A stretch of DNA of 50,719 nt from an uncultured Sphingobacteriales bacterium (GCA_946479435.1 CAMLFX010000009.1:1-50719), one strand, 5' to 3'; shown: positions 1 to 8,778, counted from the first letter of the stretch. Notes: generated from the sequence alone by a model not told the origin. A program made the numbers and translations.

Positions 1-307
1 TACCAACGGGTACCGATTGTGGTACCGGCTCTCCCCTTGCGATGCTGGCCAGCATTGCCCGTTTTTCGTTTACCGACAGCAGCTCTACCCTTAGCTGGTC
101 TTTCAGTTCGGTTTCAGCCTGCTCGCGAACGGTTTGCAAGGTCAGCCTGATTGCTTCCCCTACATCGGGACGGCGCAGCAGGCGGTTAGCTGCACTTTCC
201 AGTGCGTTATCGTTATTGCTTTTTGAATGGTAGGCTGTTTTATAAGCCTGTAGTTTGTTACCCGTTTGCAGGTAACAGGTGATGAATGTTTGCTGTTTCA
301 GGTTCAT
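1..307 (-). CDS. Terminase small subunit-like protein, 3' end cut by contig edge
   Basis: Translating the minus strand from ATG at 307 gives an open frame of 102 codons that runs off the left edge. The N-terminus (MNLKQQTFITCYLQTGNKLQ) followed by AYKTAYHS and NRLLRRPDVGEAI matches the start of the phage terminase small subunit family (Terminase_2): a helix-turn-helix with a sequence-repeat spacing, then a helical linker and the NEKRAMLASIARGE segment. In phages this subunit recognises packaging DNA and hands it to the large ATPase. No large terminase or other phage gene is visible, because the gene points off the contig. Solitary terminase-small-like genes do occur in Bacteroidota genomes, so this may be a lone domesticated gene or the edge of a prophage. 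The family call is fairly secure; the role here is not. Confidence 0.75.
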   Translation of the reverse strand, partial: MNLKQQTFITCYLQTGNKLQAYKTAYHSKSNNDNALESAANRLLRRPDVGEAIRLTLQTVREQAETELKDQLRVELLSVNEKRAMLASIARGEPVPQSVPVG

Positions 308-529
308 GGTTTGATAGAATTTATAACAGCAAAAATACAATAATTTCATATTATATCTACATATCTTAAAGCATCACTTAAATTATTTATGAAAGAAATG
401 TCAGACCGCATTAACGAGTTTAGAGCACACAGTATTTACAGTTTCACAAGAACAAATTTTACTCAGGTCGCTTGATGTTATGCCTTGTGCGTCTTTGACT
501 TCAGGCACTAGGGCTTTGCCATACCAGTC

Positions 530-2152
530 CTACAGCTTATTAAGTATGCTGCTTGTTTTGCCTTTATCAGTTTGTACATGAACAATATAATTGCCGGCTG
601 GTAATGAATTTATATCGAGCACGGCAACCGCTGTATTGGGCTGCGCCTGAAGAACTACCTGCCCTGTAAGTGACAGTATCCTGATAGTCCTGATATTCTC
701 TTTGCTTTCTACATAAACGATATTGGCTGCGGGATTGGGGTATAAACTAACTCCCAAAGATTTATGTATATCGGGCACTGCCAGCAGCATTCTTAGTATA
801 TCGTCGGCGGCTTTTGCATTAGGCACTCCATAGCCGGTAGTATTATCGGGCATAGTAAAGTTATGCGCACTCATACGTATGGCCTGGATGATCTGGTAAT
901 TATTAGCCGTTGGGTTGGCTTGTTTCAGGCAGGCGGCCAGGCCGGCAATTTGTGGGGTAGCTGATGAAGTGCCGCCATAAAAACTATTTAAGCTCGTTCC
1001 ATCGGTATTCAGGCTCACTACATTTATAGTTTGGGCACCAACGTCCGGTTTTATACGGCCATCGGCTGTGGGGCCAATGGATGAGACACCATCATATACT
1101 TTATTATTTCCGGCACCACCTACGCAGAGTATGCTATCTACATCGCAAGGGGTACATATAATACCGCTATTTCCTGCTGCATTAATAAGCACTATGCCTT
1201 TTGCCGCGGCTATTCTGGCACCCGTACTGGCAATAGATGTTTTACCATCCATATCAGCCAGGTCGTAATCTCCTTCGCCGGCATCAAAATCTTTATAGCT
1301 AATAGAAGCACTGATAATATCTGCTCCATGTGCTTCGGCCCATTCAACACCGGCAATGTAGTTAAACTCATCCTGGTGTGTTTCGGTGAATTGATCATCT
1401 GTTATAGCCAGCAATGCATCTGCCGATGGTGCCATACCTATGTACTGGCCGGGTATATTGCCCAGCATATATGCGGCACAAAACGCGCCATGCGAATCTT
1501 TAAGATATACATCGCTGTTATTTGCCCAGAAGTCGAAAGTGGCTTTAATACCGTTGCGTGCGCGTATAGAATCGAAACCGGGGTTAAGATCGAAGCCATT
1601 GTAACCAGCATCTAAAAAAGCAACTGTTACGCCTTTGCCGGTATATCCTTTATCGTGCAGATAGTCGATACCATACAGCAGGTTTTGCATAGTAGCATCA
1701 CCATAGTTCAATACCGATGTAGTTTTGTTAGCAGTATGTGCGGCCGTTTTTCTGCCAGCTACCTCTGTACTGAATTTATTTTTTGCTGTTGCATTTTCAT
1801 GAAGCGCTACTACCTTGCTTACATGTGCAGATAAATTTTTTAATTGCACAGCATCTATATCCGTTTCAACAAGGGCAGCATTCAGCCAGCGTGAAGTATT
1901 AAGAACCCGGATGTTATTTTTCCCTAATAAGCTAAGGTAATCAGCGTTTACGGCAATGTCGTAACGATCGAAACCCAGGCCATTTTGTTTTCGTTTTTCA
2001 ATAGCAATAGGGGTAAGTGATGCTGTAACATCAGCTGCATTGTATGTTGTATTGCCTTTATCTGAAAAATAGACGATGTATTTTTTACCTGCCTCAGCAG
2101 TAAAACTTAGTAGAAAGGAACATATTAATAGCGGGAGTAGTGCTTTCTTCAT
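530..2152 (-). CDS. Secreted subtilisin-like serine protease (S8) with T9SS sorting domain
   Basis: A 540-residue exported protease. Residues 1-21 form a signal peptide ending AEA. Residues 22-150 look like an inhibitor-type propeptide region. The S8 catalytic residues are visible: Asp181 in FLDAG, His221 in DSHGAF, oxyanion Asn328 in AAGNSG and Ser396 in GGTSSATPQ. Residues about 468-540 (LYPNPAAN, LTGQVV, LPAGNYIVHV) are a type A T9SS C-terminal sorting domain, so the enzyme is expected to cross the outer membrane through the type IX machinery and stay on the surface or be released. It is monocistronic: the next gene upstream is divergent and the gene to the left is over 220 bp away. Substrate is unknown; general extracellular proteolysis is the simplest role. 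Confidence 0.93.
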   Translation of the reverse strand: MKKALLPLLICSFLLSFTAEAGKKYIVYFSDKGNTTYNAADVTASLTPIAIEKRKQNGLGFDRYDIAVNADYLSLLGKNNIRVLNTSRWLNAALVETDIDAVQLKNLSAHVSKVVALHENATAKNKFSTEVAGRKTAAHTANKTTSVLNYGDATMQNLLYGIDYLHDKGYTGKGVTVAFLDAGYNGFDLNPGFDSIRARNGIKATFDFWANNSDVYLKDSHGAFCAAYMLGNIPGQYIGMAPSADALLAITDDQFTETHQDEFNYIAGVEWAEAHGADIISASISYKDFDAGEGDYDLADMDGKTSIASTGARIAAAKGIVLINAAGNSGIICTPCDVDSILCVGGAGNNKVYDGVSSIGPTADGRIKPDVGAQTINVVSLNTDGTSLNSFYGGTSSATPQIAGLAACLKQANPTANNYQIIQAIRMSAHNFTMPDNTTGYGVPNAKAADDILRMLLAVPDIHKSLGVSLYPNPAANIVYVESKENIRTIRILSLTGQVVLQAQPNTAVAVLDINSLPAGNYIVHVQTDKGKTSSILNKL

Positions 2153-2264
2153 AACTTAAATTTACTACTTGGTATTTAATAAATACAAAACGATGTAATA
2201 TTTTGACATGCTGATTACTTTCCATTTAACTGCTACATTTACAGGGATAAAAACAGACTTAACA

Positions 2265-2615
2265 ATGAGCAACCAAATAGCAGAATTTAATGAGTACCGC
2301 GAGCAGATGAATGAGGTGATCTTGGGTAAACAGAACAAGGTCATTAATCGTTTGTTCAATTTAGACACTAACACTTATATGGATGGTGCGCTAAATACCA
2401 GAACGAAAGAAATGCTGGGGCTGGTAGCCAGTATGGTACTGCGTTGCGATGATTGTATAAAATATCACCTGGGCAAGTGCCATGAACAAGGTGTGAATAC
2501 TGATGAGATGTACGAGATATTTGCTGTAGCCAATATAGTAGGTGGTACCATTGTGATACCACATACCCGCAGGGCTGCAGAATATTGGGAAGAACTTCAA
2601 AAGAGTAATCAATAA
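2265..2615 (+). CDS. Carboxymuconolactone decarboxylase/AhpD-like protein
   Basis: A 116-residue all-helical protein starting at the ATG at 2265; an in-frame start at 2208 would add residues (MLITFHLTATF) that do not fit the family. The segment LRCDDCIKYHLGKCHEQG carries the CxxC...H motif of the CMD/AhpD fold, which in AhpD forms a redox-active disulfide used with peroxiredoxin, and in other members serves gamma-carboxymuconolactone decarboxylation. The retained cysteine pair favours an AhpD-like disulfide reductase or antioxidant role over a decarboxylase, but this is inference. No peroxiredoxin gene is adjacent. The gene stands alone, convergent with ilvE and sharing a terminator with it. 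Confidence 0.85.
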   Translation: MSNQIAEFNEYREQMNEVILGKQNKVINRLFNLDTNTYMDGALNTRTKEMLGLVASMVLRCDDCIKYHLGKCHEQGVNTDEMYEIFAVANIVGGTIVIPHTRRAAEYWEELQKSNQ

Positions 2616-2622
2616 AATAAAA

Positions 2623-2645
2623 AAGCCCTGTAAATTGCAGGGCTT
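2623..2645. terminator. Bidirectional intrinsic terminator
   Basis: Perfect 8-bp inverted repeat AAGCCCTG / CAGGGCTT with a 7-nt loop between two convergent genes, the AhpD-like gene (+) and ilvE (-). A-rich sequence precedes it on the plus strand, giving a U-tract for the minus-strand transcript, so it fits ilvE termination best. Confidence 0.8.
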
Positions 2646-2668
2646 CCTGTTTATATCGTATAAATTTT

Positions 2669-3736
2669 TTAGGCTTTCACCAACCAGTTATGGGTATCTT
2701 CTTTACGACCATAACGTATATCATTCAATTCCTGTTTTAACCAGTTTGCAATTTTCCATTCGTTAACATCAGGCAACTTCATGTGGTTTTCATGGTAAGT
2801 AAGCTCTGATATGAAAGATATTGAAGCCGCCGTGCCTGTACCAAAGGCTTCTTTCAGTTCACCTTTATTGTAAGCCTCAACCATTTCGTCGATACTGATC
2901 TGGCGTTCCTCAACAGTGATCCCTTTTTCACGCATTACAGTGATGGCGCTGTCGCGCGTTACACCTGCCAAAATGGTATCGCTAAGGGCAGGAGTTATTA
3001 CTTTATCGCCAATAACAACGAAGAAGTTCATCGTGCCAATTTCCTGAACATATTTATGGTCGAAACCATCTGTCCATAGTATTTGGTCATACCCCATTTT
3101 GCGGATCTCTTGTGTAGGGTACATGCTGGCGCCATAGTTGCCCGCTGCTTTGGTAAAACCAATACCGCCGGGGAATGCACGTACATACCTATCCTGAACG
3201 AAAATGGATACAGGTTTGGAGTAATATGGACCTGCAGGGCTGGTAATAATTATGAACATGAACTTTTCAGCGGGCTTTACGCCGATAAATTCATCGATAG
3301 CCAACATAAACGGGCGTATATATAATGAAGTATTTTCACCTGTAGGTATCCATGCTTTGTCCAGTTCAACCAACTGGCGCATACCTTCCACAAACAATTC
3401 TTCAGGTACATCGGGCATAGCCATACGGTTAGCAGAACGGTTCATGCGTTTCCAGTTATCTACCGGACGGAAGATAACTGCATTGCCTTCCTGGTCTTTA
3501 TACGCCTTTACACCTTCGAATATAGCCTGGCCATAGTGCATAAAAGTGGTGGCCGGGCTTAGCTGAAGTTTATCGAATGGCATTATTTCCGGTTGCTTCC
3601 ACTCGCCGTTTTCATAGTAACAAACTAACATGTGGTCGGAATATAACTTACCAAACTGTATGTTATCTGGGTTAAGTTGGCTGATCCTGCTCTTGTCAGT
3701 TTTTTTCACAACAATGTCATAAGTGGAAACGCTCAT
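2669..3736 (-). CDS. ilvE: Branched-chain amino acid aminotransferase
   Basis: A 355-residue fold-type IV PLP enzyme that interconverts leucine, isoleucine or valine with their 2-oxo acids using glutamate/2-oxoglutarate. Seen: the N-terminal FEGVKAYK motif near residue 75, the IRPFMLA segment near 140, the PLP lysine K196 in GFTKAAGNYGAS, the QEIGTMNFF strand and the C-terminal EAFGTGTAASI phosphate-binding loop. Length and motifs match the eukaryote-like BCAT class common in Bacteroidota. It is transcribed alone and ends at the terminator at 2623-2645. No other ilv or leu genes are in the window. Confidence 0.95.
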   Translation of the reverse strand: MSVSTYDIVVKKTDKSRISQLNPDNIQFGKLYSDHMLVCYYENGEWKQPEIMPFDKLQLSPATTFMHYGQAIFEGVKAYKDQEGNAVIFRPVDNWKRMNRSANRMAMPDVPEELFVEGMRQLVELDKAWIPTGENTSLYIRPFMLAIDEFIGVKPAEKFMFIIITSPAGPYYSKPVSIFVQDRYVRAFPGGIGFTKAAGNYGASMYPTQEIRKMGYDQILWTDGFDHKYVQEIGTMNFFVVIGDKVITPALSDTILAGVTRDSAITVMREKGITVEERQISIDEMVEAYNKGELKEAFGTGTAASISFISELTYHENHMKLPDVNEWKIANWLKQELNDIRYGRKEDTHNWLVKA

Positions 3737-3828
3737 AATTACCTGATTAGAAAACCTAAAAACGATTAATTTCGCTGCAAAGAAACAAAAAAAAAAATTA
3801 AGGCCTTTTGCCCCATATAATCAGCATT

Positions 3829-4293
3829 ATGAGCGATCTTCCTGATATATTGAATACACCCGTTGTTACCAGTAATTGGGATATGTTTTGGCAGGCAAAA
3901 GAACTACCACAACAAGTAGCAGATGTATTAGTATTGACACGGCCCTACGAAACCGGTAGCATGGAGGAAACACAATTGCATAAGATGCTGCAAGCCTGCA
4001 TGCTGGATATAAGGCAATGCCATATTTCACATATAGGTGCAGATGATAATATTGCATGGCACCAGTTAAGAGATGCTGCCATGCCTAAAGCGGTGCTATT
4101 ACTTGGTGTACACCCGCAACAGTTAGGTGTTAGCGCTATGTTCCGTTTGTTTATCCCCAACAATTTTGATGAACGTATTTGGATAGCTGCACCATCGCTT
4201 GGGGAGTTGGAACAACAACCTGAGGCCAAAAAACAACTTTGGGTGAACGGCCTGAAGCCTGTATTTGTAGATAAAAGCACAGGTATATTTTAA
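3829..4293 (+). CDS. Conserved hypothetical protein, possible HolD (psi)-like fold, coupled to recQ
   Basis: A 154-residue protein from the ATG at 3829 (a TTG at 3808 is in frame but less likely). I do not recognise a firmly named family. Features: an acidic N-terminal half, a buried-looking strand PKAVLLLGVHP at about residues 86-96, and a C-terminal stretch IAAPSLGELEQQPEAKKQLW (119-138). That last stretch resembles, from memory, the C-terminal motif of the DNA polymerase III psi subunit HolD (SPALxxLxxNPxAxxxLW), whose length (about 137 residues) is similar. Its stop lies 2 nt before the recQ start, so the two are surely co-transcribed, consistent with a DNA-metabolism role. The psi relationship is a hypothesis; the gene being real is well supported by coupling and codon use. 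Confidence 0.75.
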   Translation: MSDLPDILNTPVVTSNWDMFWQAKELPQQVADVLVLTRPYETGSMEETQLHKMLQACMLDIRQCHISHIGADDNIAWHQLRDAAMPKAVLLLGVHPQQLGVSAMFRLFIPNNFDERIWIAAPSLGELEQQPEAKKQLWVNGLKPVFVDKSTGIF

Positions 4294-4295
4294 CC

Positions 4296-6179
4296 TTGCC
4301 TACCGCGCAAGACATATTAACACAATATTGGGGCTATGGGCATTTTCGCCCCGGCCAGGAAGAAATTATACAAAATGTAATAGCACGCAAAGATGTATTA
4401 GCCTTGCTTCCTACCGGTGGCGGTAAATCGCTTTGCTACCAGGTACCTGCACTAATGCAGGACGGTATTTGCCTGGTTGTCTCTCCACTCATTTCGCTAA
4501 TGCAGGACCAGGTAAAGCAACTGACCGATAAAGGCATAATGGCTGCTGCCATATATGCAGGTATGCATTATAATGATGTAAGGCGAACGCTGGAGAATAT
4601 GCAGTATGGCCCATATAAATTGCTATATGTATCGCCTGAGCGTTTGCAATCAGACCAGTTCCAGGATTACCTGCCTACGCTTAATTTGAGTATGGTGGCT
4701 GTTGACGAAGCCCACTGTGTATCTCAATGGGGGCATGATTTCAGGCCCGACTACCTGAAAATTGCAGCACTAAGAAACATATTTGACGATGTTCCATTTT
4801 TGGCCCTTACGGCATCGGCTACACAAAAAGTGCAGGGAGATATTGTAGAGCAATTACATTTAAAACAGCCCGTTGTTGTAAGCCAGAGCTATGAGCGCAA
4901 AAATATTTTTTACCAGGTAACCTATACCGAAAATAAGAACGCCACTCTGCTGCAACAACTATATGAAGCAAAAGGAACAGCTATAGTCTATTGCCGAAGC
5001 CGCAGGCAAACGGAAACTACAACTAAGTATCTGCAACAACACAATATAAAAGCGCTAAGTTACCATGCAGGTATGGGCAGGGATAAGCGTGCCGACAACC
5101 AGAAAGAATGGACAAATGGTAATGATGTAGTGATGGTAGCTACTACCGCGTTTGGTATGGGTATTGATAAACCCGATGTACGCCTGGTAGTGCATTATGA
5201 TGCCCCTGATCATCTGGAGGGTTATTACCAGGAATCGGGCCGCGCAGGCAGGGATGGTAAACCCGCGCGTGCAGTACTGTTTTATAATAATATTGACCTA
5301 AACAGGTTGAAAGATAGCGTTACGCTCAACTTTCCGCCTGAGGCATATTTGCGCCAAATCTATCAATCGATAGCAGAATATTTCCAAATACCTATCGGTA
5401 CAGAGCCATACAGGTATTACGATTTTGATGTGCAGGATTTCTGCAGCAAATTCAACCTGCAAGCTACACCTGCATTAAGGGCATTGAAACTACTGGAACA
5501 GGAAGGGTTGTGGACATTGACCGATGCAGTATATAACCCCGCAACGGTATTATTTACAATAGACAAACGCGGACTGGATGCCGTAATGCAGGCACACCCG
5601 CCAATGGCTATGCTCTGCACTACCCTGCTGCGCTTGTATGGTAATATCCTCCATTCACCTGTAGCCATTAATACTGCGGTGGTAGCCAAACATATCAAAG
5701 CAAGTAAAGATATGGTGGAGCATATGCTGTTGCGGTTGCAAGCCATGGAAGTGATAGACTATTACCAGCCACGTACAGGGCCACAATTATTTTTTCATCA
5801 TTACCGGGTAGATAGCAGGCATCTCATTATCAACCTGCAACGTATAGGTAACCTGCGCAGGTTGCATGAGCAAAGGATAAAAGCAGTTCAGGAATATCTT
5901 ACCAATACAAATGAGTGCCGCAACAAATTACTGTTACAGTATTTTGATGAACAGGCACCCGACGGATGCGGGCATTGCGATGTATGTGCTGGAAACAAAC
6001 GCATAGATCTGACAGAAGAAGATATAATGAGACACTTGTCTACTGTACCTGTATTAGTACAAACAATAGCAGATAAATACCCAGTTGCAATAAGGCAGCA
6101 GGTATTGACGTTGATAAGGAAGATGGCAGACGAACATAAAATAAAGCTATATGCCGATGCTACGGTATCGGTTATTTGA
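4296..6179 (+). CDS. recQ: RecQ-family ATP-dependent DNA helicase
   Basis: A 627-residue superfamily 2 helicase that unwinds DNA 3'-5' in recombination and fork repair. Motifs in order: FRPGQEEII (17-25), Walker A PTGGGKS (39-45), DEAH box (137-140), TASAT (174-178), CRSRRQTE and the motif VI helix QESGRAGRDG (312-321). A four-cysteine zinc site (C541, C558, C561, C564) lies unusually near the C-terminus rather than directly behind the helicase core, and there is no HRDC domain: this is the short Bacteroidota RecQ form. The start is TTG at 4296; an in-frame stop at 4272 and loss of the essential N-terminal motif with any later start force this choice. It is coupled to the small gene upstream. 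Confidence 0.93.
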   Translation: MPTAQDILTQYWGYGHFRPGQEEIIQNVIARKDVLALLPTGGGKSLCYQVPALMQDGICLVVSPLISLMQDQVKQLTDKGIMAAAIYAGMHYNDVRRTLENMQYGPYKLLYVSPERLQSDQFQDYLPTLNLSMVAVDEAHCVSQWGHDFRPDYLKIAALRNIFDDVPFLALTASATQKVQGDIVEQLHLKQPVVVSQSYERKNIFYQVTYTENKNATLLQQLYEAKGTAIVYCRSRRQTETTTKYLQQHNIKALSYHAGMGRDKRADNQKEWTNGNDVVMVATTAFGMGIDKPDVRLVVHYDAPDHLEGYYQESGRAGRDGKPARAVLFYNNIDLNRLKDSVTLNFPPEAYLRQIYQSIAEYFQIPIGTEPYRYYDFDVQDFCSKFNLQATPALRALKLLEQEGLWTLTDAVYNPATVLFTIDKRGLDAVMQAHPPMAMLCTTLLRLYGNILHSPVAINTAVVAKHIKASKDMVEHMLLRLQAMEVIDYYQPRTGPQLFFHHYRVDSRHLIINLQRIGNLRRLHEQRIKAVQEYLTNTNECRNKLLLQYFDEQAPDGCGHCDVCAGNKRIDLTEEDIMRHLSTVPVLVQTIADKYPVAIRQQVLTLIRKMADEHKIKLYADATVSVI

Positions 6180-6189
6180 GCAGACTGAC

Positions 6190-6197
6190 TATTTTTG
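6190..6197 (+). promoter_or_regulatory. Candidate -7 element (TAnnTTTG)
   Basis: TATTTTTG, an exact match to the Bacteroidota -7 consensus TAnnTTTG, lies 10 nt before the ATG of the oxidoreductase at 6208. No well-spaced -33 TTTG is present (the nearest is only 11 nt upstream), so this is a weak call and would give an almost leaderless transcript. Confidence 0.35.
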
Positions 6198-6207
6198 AGA
6201 CAATTAC

Positions 6208-7221
6208 ATGAGCGAAGCAATTAAGTTTTTAATAGTAGGATACGGCAATATTGGCCGCAGGCATGCAGAGCATATACACCAGAACTATGCAACTGAACTG
6301 GCCGGTGTTTGTGATATACGTGCGGAATTGAAGGATAAATTGACTGACGACATACCCTTCTTTACCGATATAAACGAAATGGTACAACAGGTAAAGGCAG
6401 ATGTGCTTTGTGTATGTACACCTAATTACCTGCATGAGCAACACACTATTATCGGGTTGCGTGCAGGCTTGCACACTGTAGTGGAAAAACCTATGGCTAT
6501 GAGCGTTGCAGAATGCAATAATATGATAGCTGCTGCTGACGAAACAAGTAAAACTATCTTTGCCGTAAAGCAAAACCGCTACAACCCACCCGTACAGGCT
6601 GTAAAGAAACTGATAACTGAAGGTGCTCTTGGAAAGTCATATATGATACAGGTAAACTGCTTCTGGAACCGTGGTGATGCCTATTACAGCGAAAGTGACT
6701 GGAGAGGTAAGAAAGCTAAAGATGGTGGTTGCCTGTTTACCCAGTTCAGCCATTTTATTGATATACTGTATTACCTGAACGGTAAAGTGAAAGATGTAGA
6801 TGGCTGGATATACAATTTTGCCCACCGACACAATACCGAAGTTGAGGATACAGGCAGCTTTGTGTTAAAGGCAGAGAACGGCAGTATCATTAATTTCAAC
6901 TTTACTACCTGCGCTTACGAGCGCAACATGGAAGGATCGATAACCATATTTGCTGAGAAGGGTACCGTGAAGATAGGCGGGCAATACCTGAACACTATAG
7001 AATATCAAAAACTGGAGCAAGGCAACCTGCCTGAAATAAATATTGCAGCCAAGGCTAATGATTATGGTTTGTACCAGGGCTCTATGAGCAACCATGATAA
7101 AGTAATACAAAATGTAGTAGATGTGCTAAAACATGGCCACCCGGTGATGACCAGTGCATCAGAGGGGCGTGAAGTGGTTCACATGATAGAACAAATGTAT
7201 GGAGGTGCGATAAAGGGATAA
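6208..7221 (+). CDS. Gfo/Idh/MocA-family oxidoreductase (WlbA/WbpB-like)
   Basis: A 337-residue NAD(P)-dependent sugar dehydrogenase. Seen: the Rossmann start FLIVGYGNIGRRHAEHI (7-23), CTPNYLHEQH (70-79), the EKPMA motif with the family lysine near residue 94, and GGCLFTQFSHFIDIL near 174, where the His is the usual catalytic base. The spacing around the last motif resembles UDP-GlcNAc-uronate 3-dehydrogenases (WlbA/WbpB) of surface polysaccharide synthesis. No other nucleotide-sugar genes are nearby, so the substrate cannot be assigned. It begins 28 nt after recQ and may be partly co-transcribed with it or use the -7 box at 6190. Confidence 0.88.
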   Translation: MSEAIKFLIVGYGNIGRRHAEHIHQNYATELAGVCDIRAELKDKLTDDIPFFTDINEMVQQVKADVLCVCTPNYLHEQHTIIGLRAGLHTVVEKPMAMSVAECNNMIAAADETSKTIFAVKQNRYNPPVQAVKKLITEGALGKSYMIQVNCFWNRGDAYYSESDWRGKKAKDGGCLFTQFSHFIDILYYLNGKVKDVDGWIYNFAHRHNTEVEDTGSFVLKAENGSIINFNFTTCAYERNMEGSITIFAEKGTVKIGGQYLNTIEYQKLEQGNLPEINIAAKANDYGLYQGSMSNHDKVIQNVVDVLKHGHPVMTSASEGREVVHMIEQMYGGAIKG

Positions 7222-7224
7222 CGC

Positions 7225-7446
7225 TTATTGCTTTTTAGCAGCTTGCCTCACCTTTACTTCAAATATGGTCTTTAACACCTTCATTAGCAGTGCCTGAAAG
7301 ACTACTTTTACGGGATGTGGTTTGATTTGTACAGACTTCATAACTAATTCGTTGACAAGGTAAAACAATAAATAGCCTTGCAAGAATGCATTGCTTTCAT
7401 TACTTAAGTAAGTTTTATTAACCACAATAAGCGTGCCATATGTCAT
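7225..7446 (-). CDS. Possible small hypothetical protein (73 aa)
   Basis: An ATG-started open frame filling most of the 282-bp gap between two plus-strand genes. The product has a hydrophobic centre (LQGYLLFYLVNELV) and a basic C-terminus ending VRQAAKKQ. Codon use resembles its neighbours and it does not overlap a real gene, which is why I keep it. No family is recognised and there is no supporting context, so it could be chance. Confidence 0.35.
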   Translation of the reverse strand: MTYGTLIVVNKTYLSNESNAFLQGYLLFYLVNELVMKSVQIKPHPVKVVFQALLMKVLKTIFEVKVRQAAKKQ

Positions 7447-7503
7447 GATATTGCAATTGTGTTGGAACAGAATTTATACTCTTAGTAGAAACACTAATGA
7501 GCT

Positions 7504-7911
7504 ATGGAAATAAAATATAATGACGCTACCCGTAACCGCCCATGGGGTGAACGGCCGGTTGATGCACCCGTAATACCGATAGACCTTACTTCTTACATGC
7601 AACAAATAATGCTGGAGGAAGCTTGGCAGAAGAACGACAGGAATGCCATTACATTATTCAAATCAGAGAGCCTCACCCTTACACTGATGGCTTTACATAA
7701 GAATGCTGAAATGAAACCGGGTAGTAATTATGGCAATGAACTGATAGTGATACAGGTGATAGATGGATTGCTAAATGTTAAAAGTGGTATGGAAACACTG
7801 GAAATAAATAAAGGACAAATGGTGACCATACATGAACAAATACCCTACTCTGCTATAGCACAGGAAGAAGCAATATGCCTGCTTACGGTACTACATACGG
7901 TAAATAAATAG
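7504..7911 (+). CDS. Cupin-fold protein
   Basis: A 135-residue protein with a single small beta-barrel: TLMALHKNAEMKPGSNYGNE, then IQVIDGLLNV, then EINKGQMVTIHEQIPYSAIA and ICLLTVL. This is the two-motif layout of small cupins (motif 1 around residues 60-80, motif 2 around 100-115). Metal ligands are sparse: one His in motif 1 and one in motif 2, so metal binding and enzyme activity are doubtful; sensing or sugar binding are alternatives. It ends 18 nt before the cvfB-like gene and probably shares its transcript. Confidence 0.7.
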   Translation: MEIKYNDATRNRPWGERPVDAPVIPIDLTSYMQQIMLEEAWQKNDRNAITLFKSESLTLTLMALHKNAEMKPGSNYGNELIVIQVIDGLLNVKSGMETLEINKGQMVTIHEQIPYSAIAQEEAICLLTVLHTVNK

Positions 7912-7929
7912 TTACCTTCGCGCTGCATT

Positions 7930-8766
7930 ATGATAGAAGTAGGTAAATATAATACGCTAAAGGTAGTAAAGGCTGTAGATTTTGGCTTGTACCTGGATGG
8001 CGGTGAAGAAGGCGAGATACTTTTGCCTAAACGTTTTGTGCCGCGTGACGCTAAGGATGGAGATGAATTGGAAGTATTTATTTATCATGATTCTGATAAC
8101 AGGCTTATTGCTACTACGCAAAAAGCCAAAGCACAGGTTGGTGAAATAGCTTTTTTGCGTGCAGTAAGCATAAATAAGCAAGGTGCTTTTCTAGATTGGG
8201 GCCTGATGAAGGATGTTTTTCTACCATTGTCGCAACAAGAGTCAAGAATATTTGAGGGTGGTGAGTATGTGGTAATGCTCTATATAGATGAACGTACAGG
8301 CAGGGTGACAGCTACGGAACGTATACAACGGTTTTTGAATAACGACGAGATAGAACTGAAAGAACTGGATCCCGTAGAGTTTATTGTATGGCGTATTTCT
8401 GATATTGGATATAATGTTATCATCAATAATAAATATGAAGGTCTGTTGCACTTTAATGAAGTATTCAGGCAACTGGAAATAGGTGATAAAGAGAAAGGCT
8501 TTATAAAAAAGATACGCGAGGATAAAAAGATAGATGTAGCCATTGGTGAGCGTGGCTATAAAAAAGTGGAAAGCGAAACAGATGTGATACTTCGCCTGTT
8601 GAAGGAAAACGATGGCTACCTACCCTACCACGATAAATCGGACCCCGAAGAGATATACGAATTCTTTGGTATGAGCAAGAAGACATTCAAGATGTCAATA
8701 GGTGCTTTATACAAGCAACGAAAGATCAGCTTTACGCAAACAGGTATTCAGTTAATAGAAGAGTAG
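7930..8766 (+). CDS. cvfB: CvfB/YitL-family S1 RNA-binding protein
   Basis: A 278-residue protein made of S1-like OB folds and a C-terminal winged helix, matching CvfB. The first S1-like unit (MIEVGKYNTLKVVKAVDFGL, LLPKRFVP) spans about 1-65. The second (GEIAFLRAVSINKQGAFLDW) spans about 70-135. A third unit (FIVWRISDIGYNVIINNKYE, GLLHFNEVF) follows near 150-215. The DPEEIYEFFGMSKKTFKMSIGALY segment near 237-262 is the winged helix. In Firmicutes CvfB binds RNA and affects virulence gene expression; in Bacteroidota the role is uncharacterised. It is convergent with the next gene, with only 12 bp between stops and no obvious terminator. Confidence 0.87.
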   Translation: MIEVGKYNTLKVVKAVDFGLYLDGGEEGEILLPKRFVPRDAKDGDELEVFIYHDSDNRLIATTQKAKAQVGEIAFLRAVSINKQGAFLDWGLMKDVFLPLSQQESRIFEGGEYVVMLYIDERTGRVTATERIQRFLNNDEIELKELDPVEFIVWRISDIGYNVIINNKYEGLLHFNEVFRQLEIGDKEKGFIKKIREDKKIDVAIGERGYKKVESETDVILRLLKENDGYLPYHDKSDPEEIYEFFGMSKKTFKMSIGALYKQRKISFTQTGIQLIEE

Positions 8767-8778
8767 AAAATTGGAGTC

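Noticed and set aside
2165..2374. Minus-strand 69-codon frame over the AhpD-like gene
   Set aside because: Antisense shadow of a well-supported plus-strand gene.
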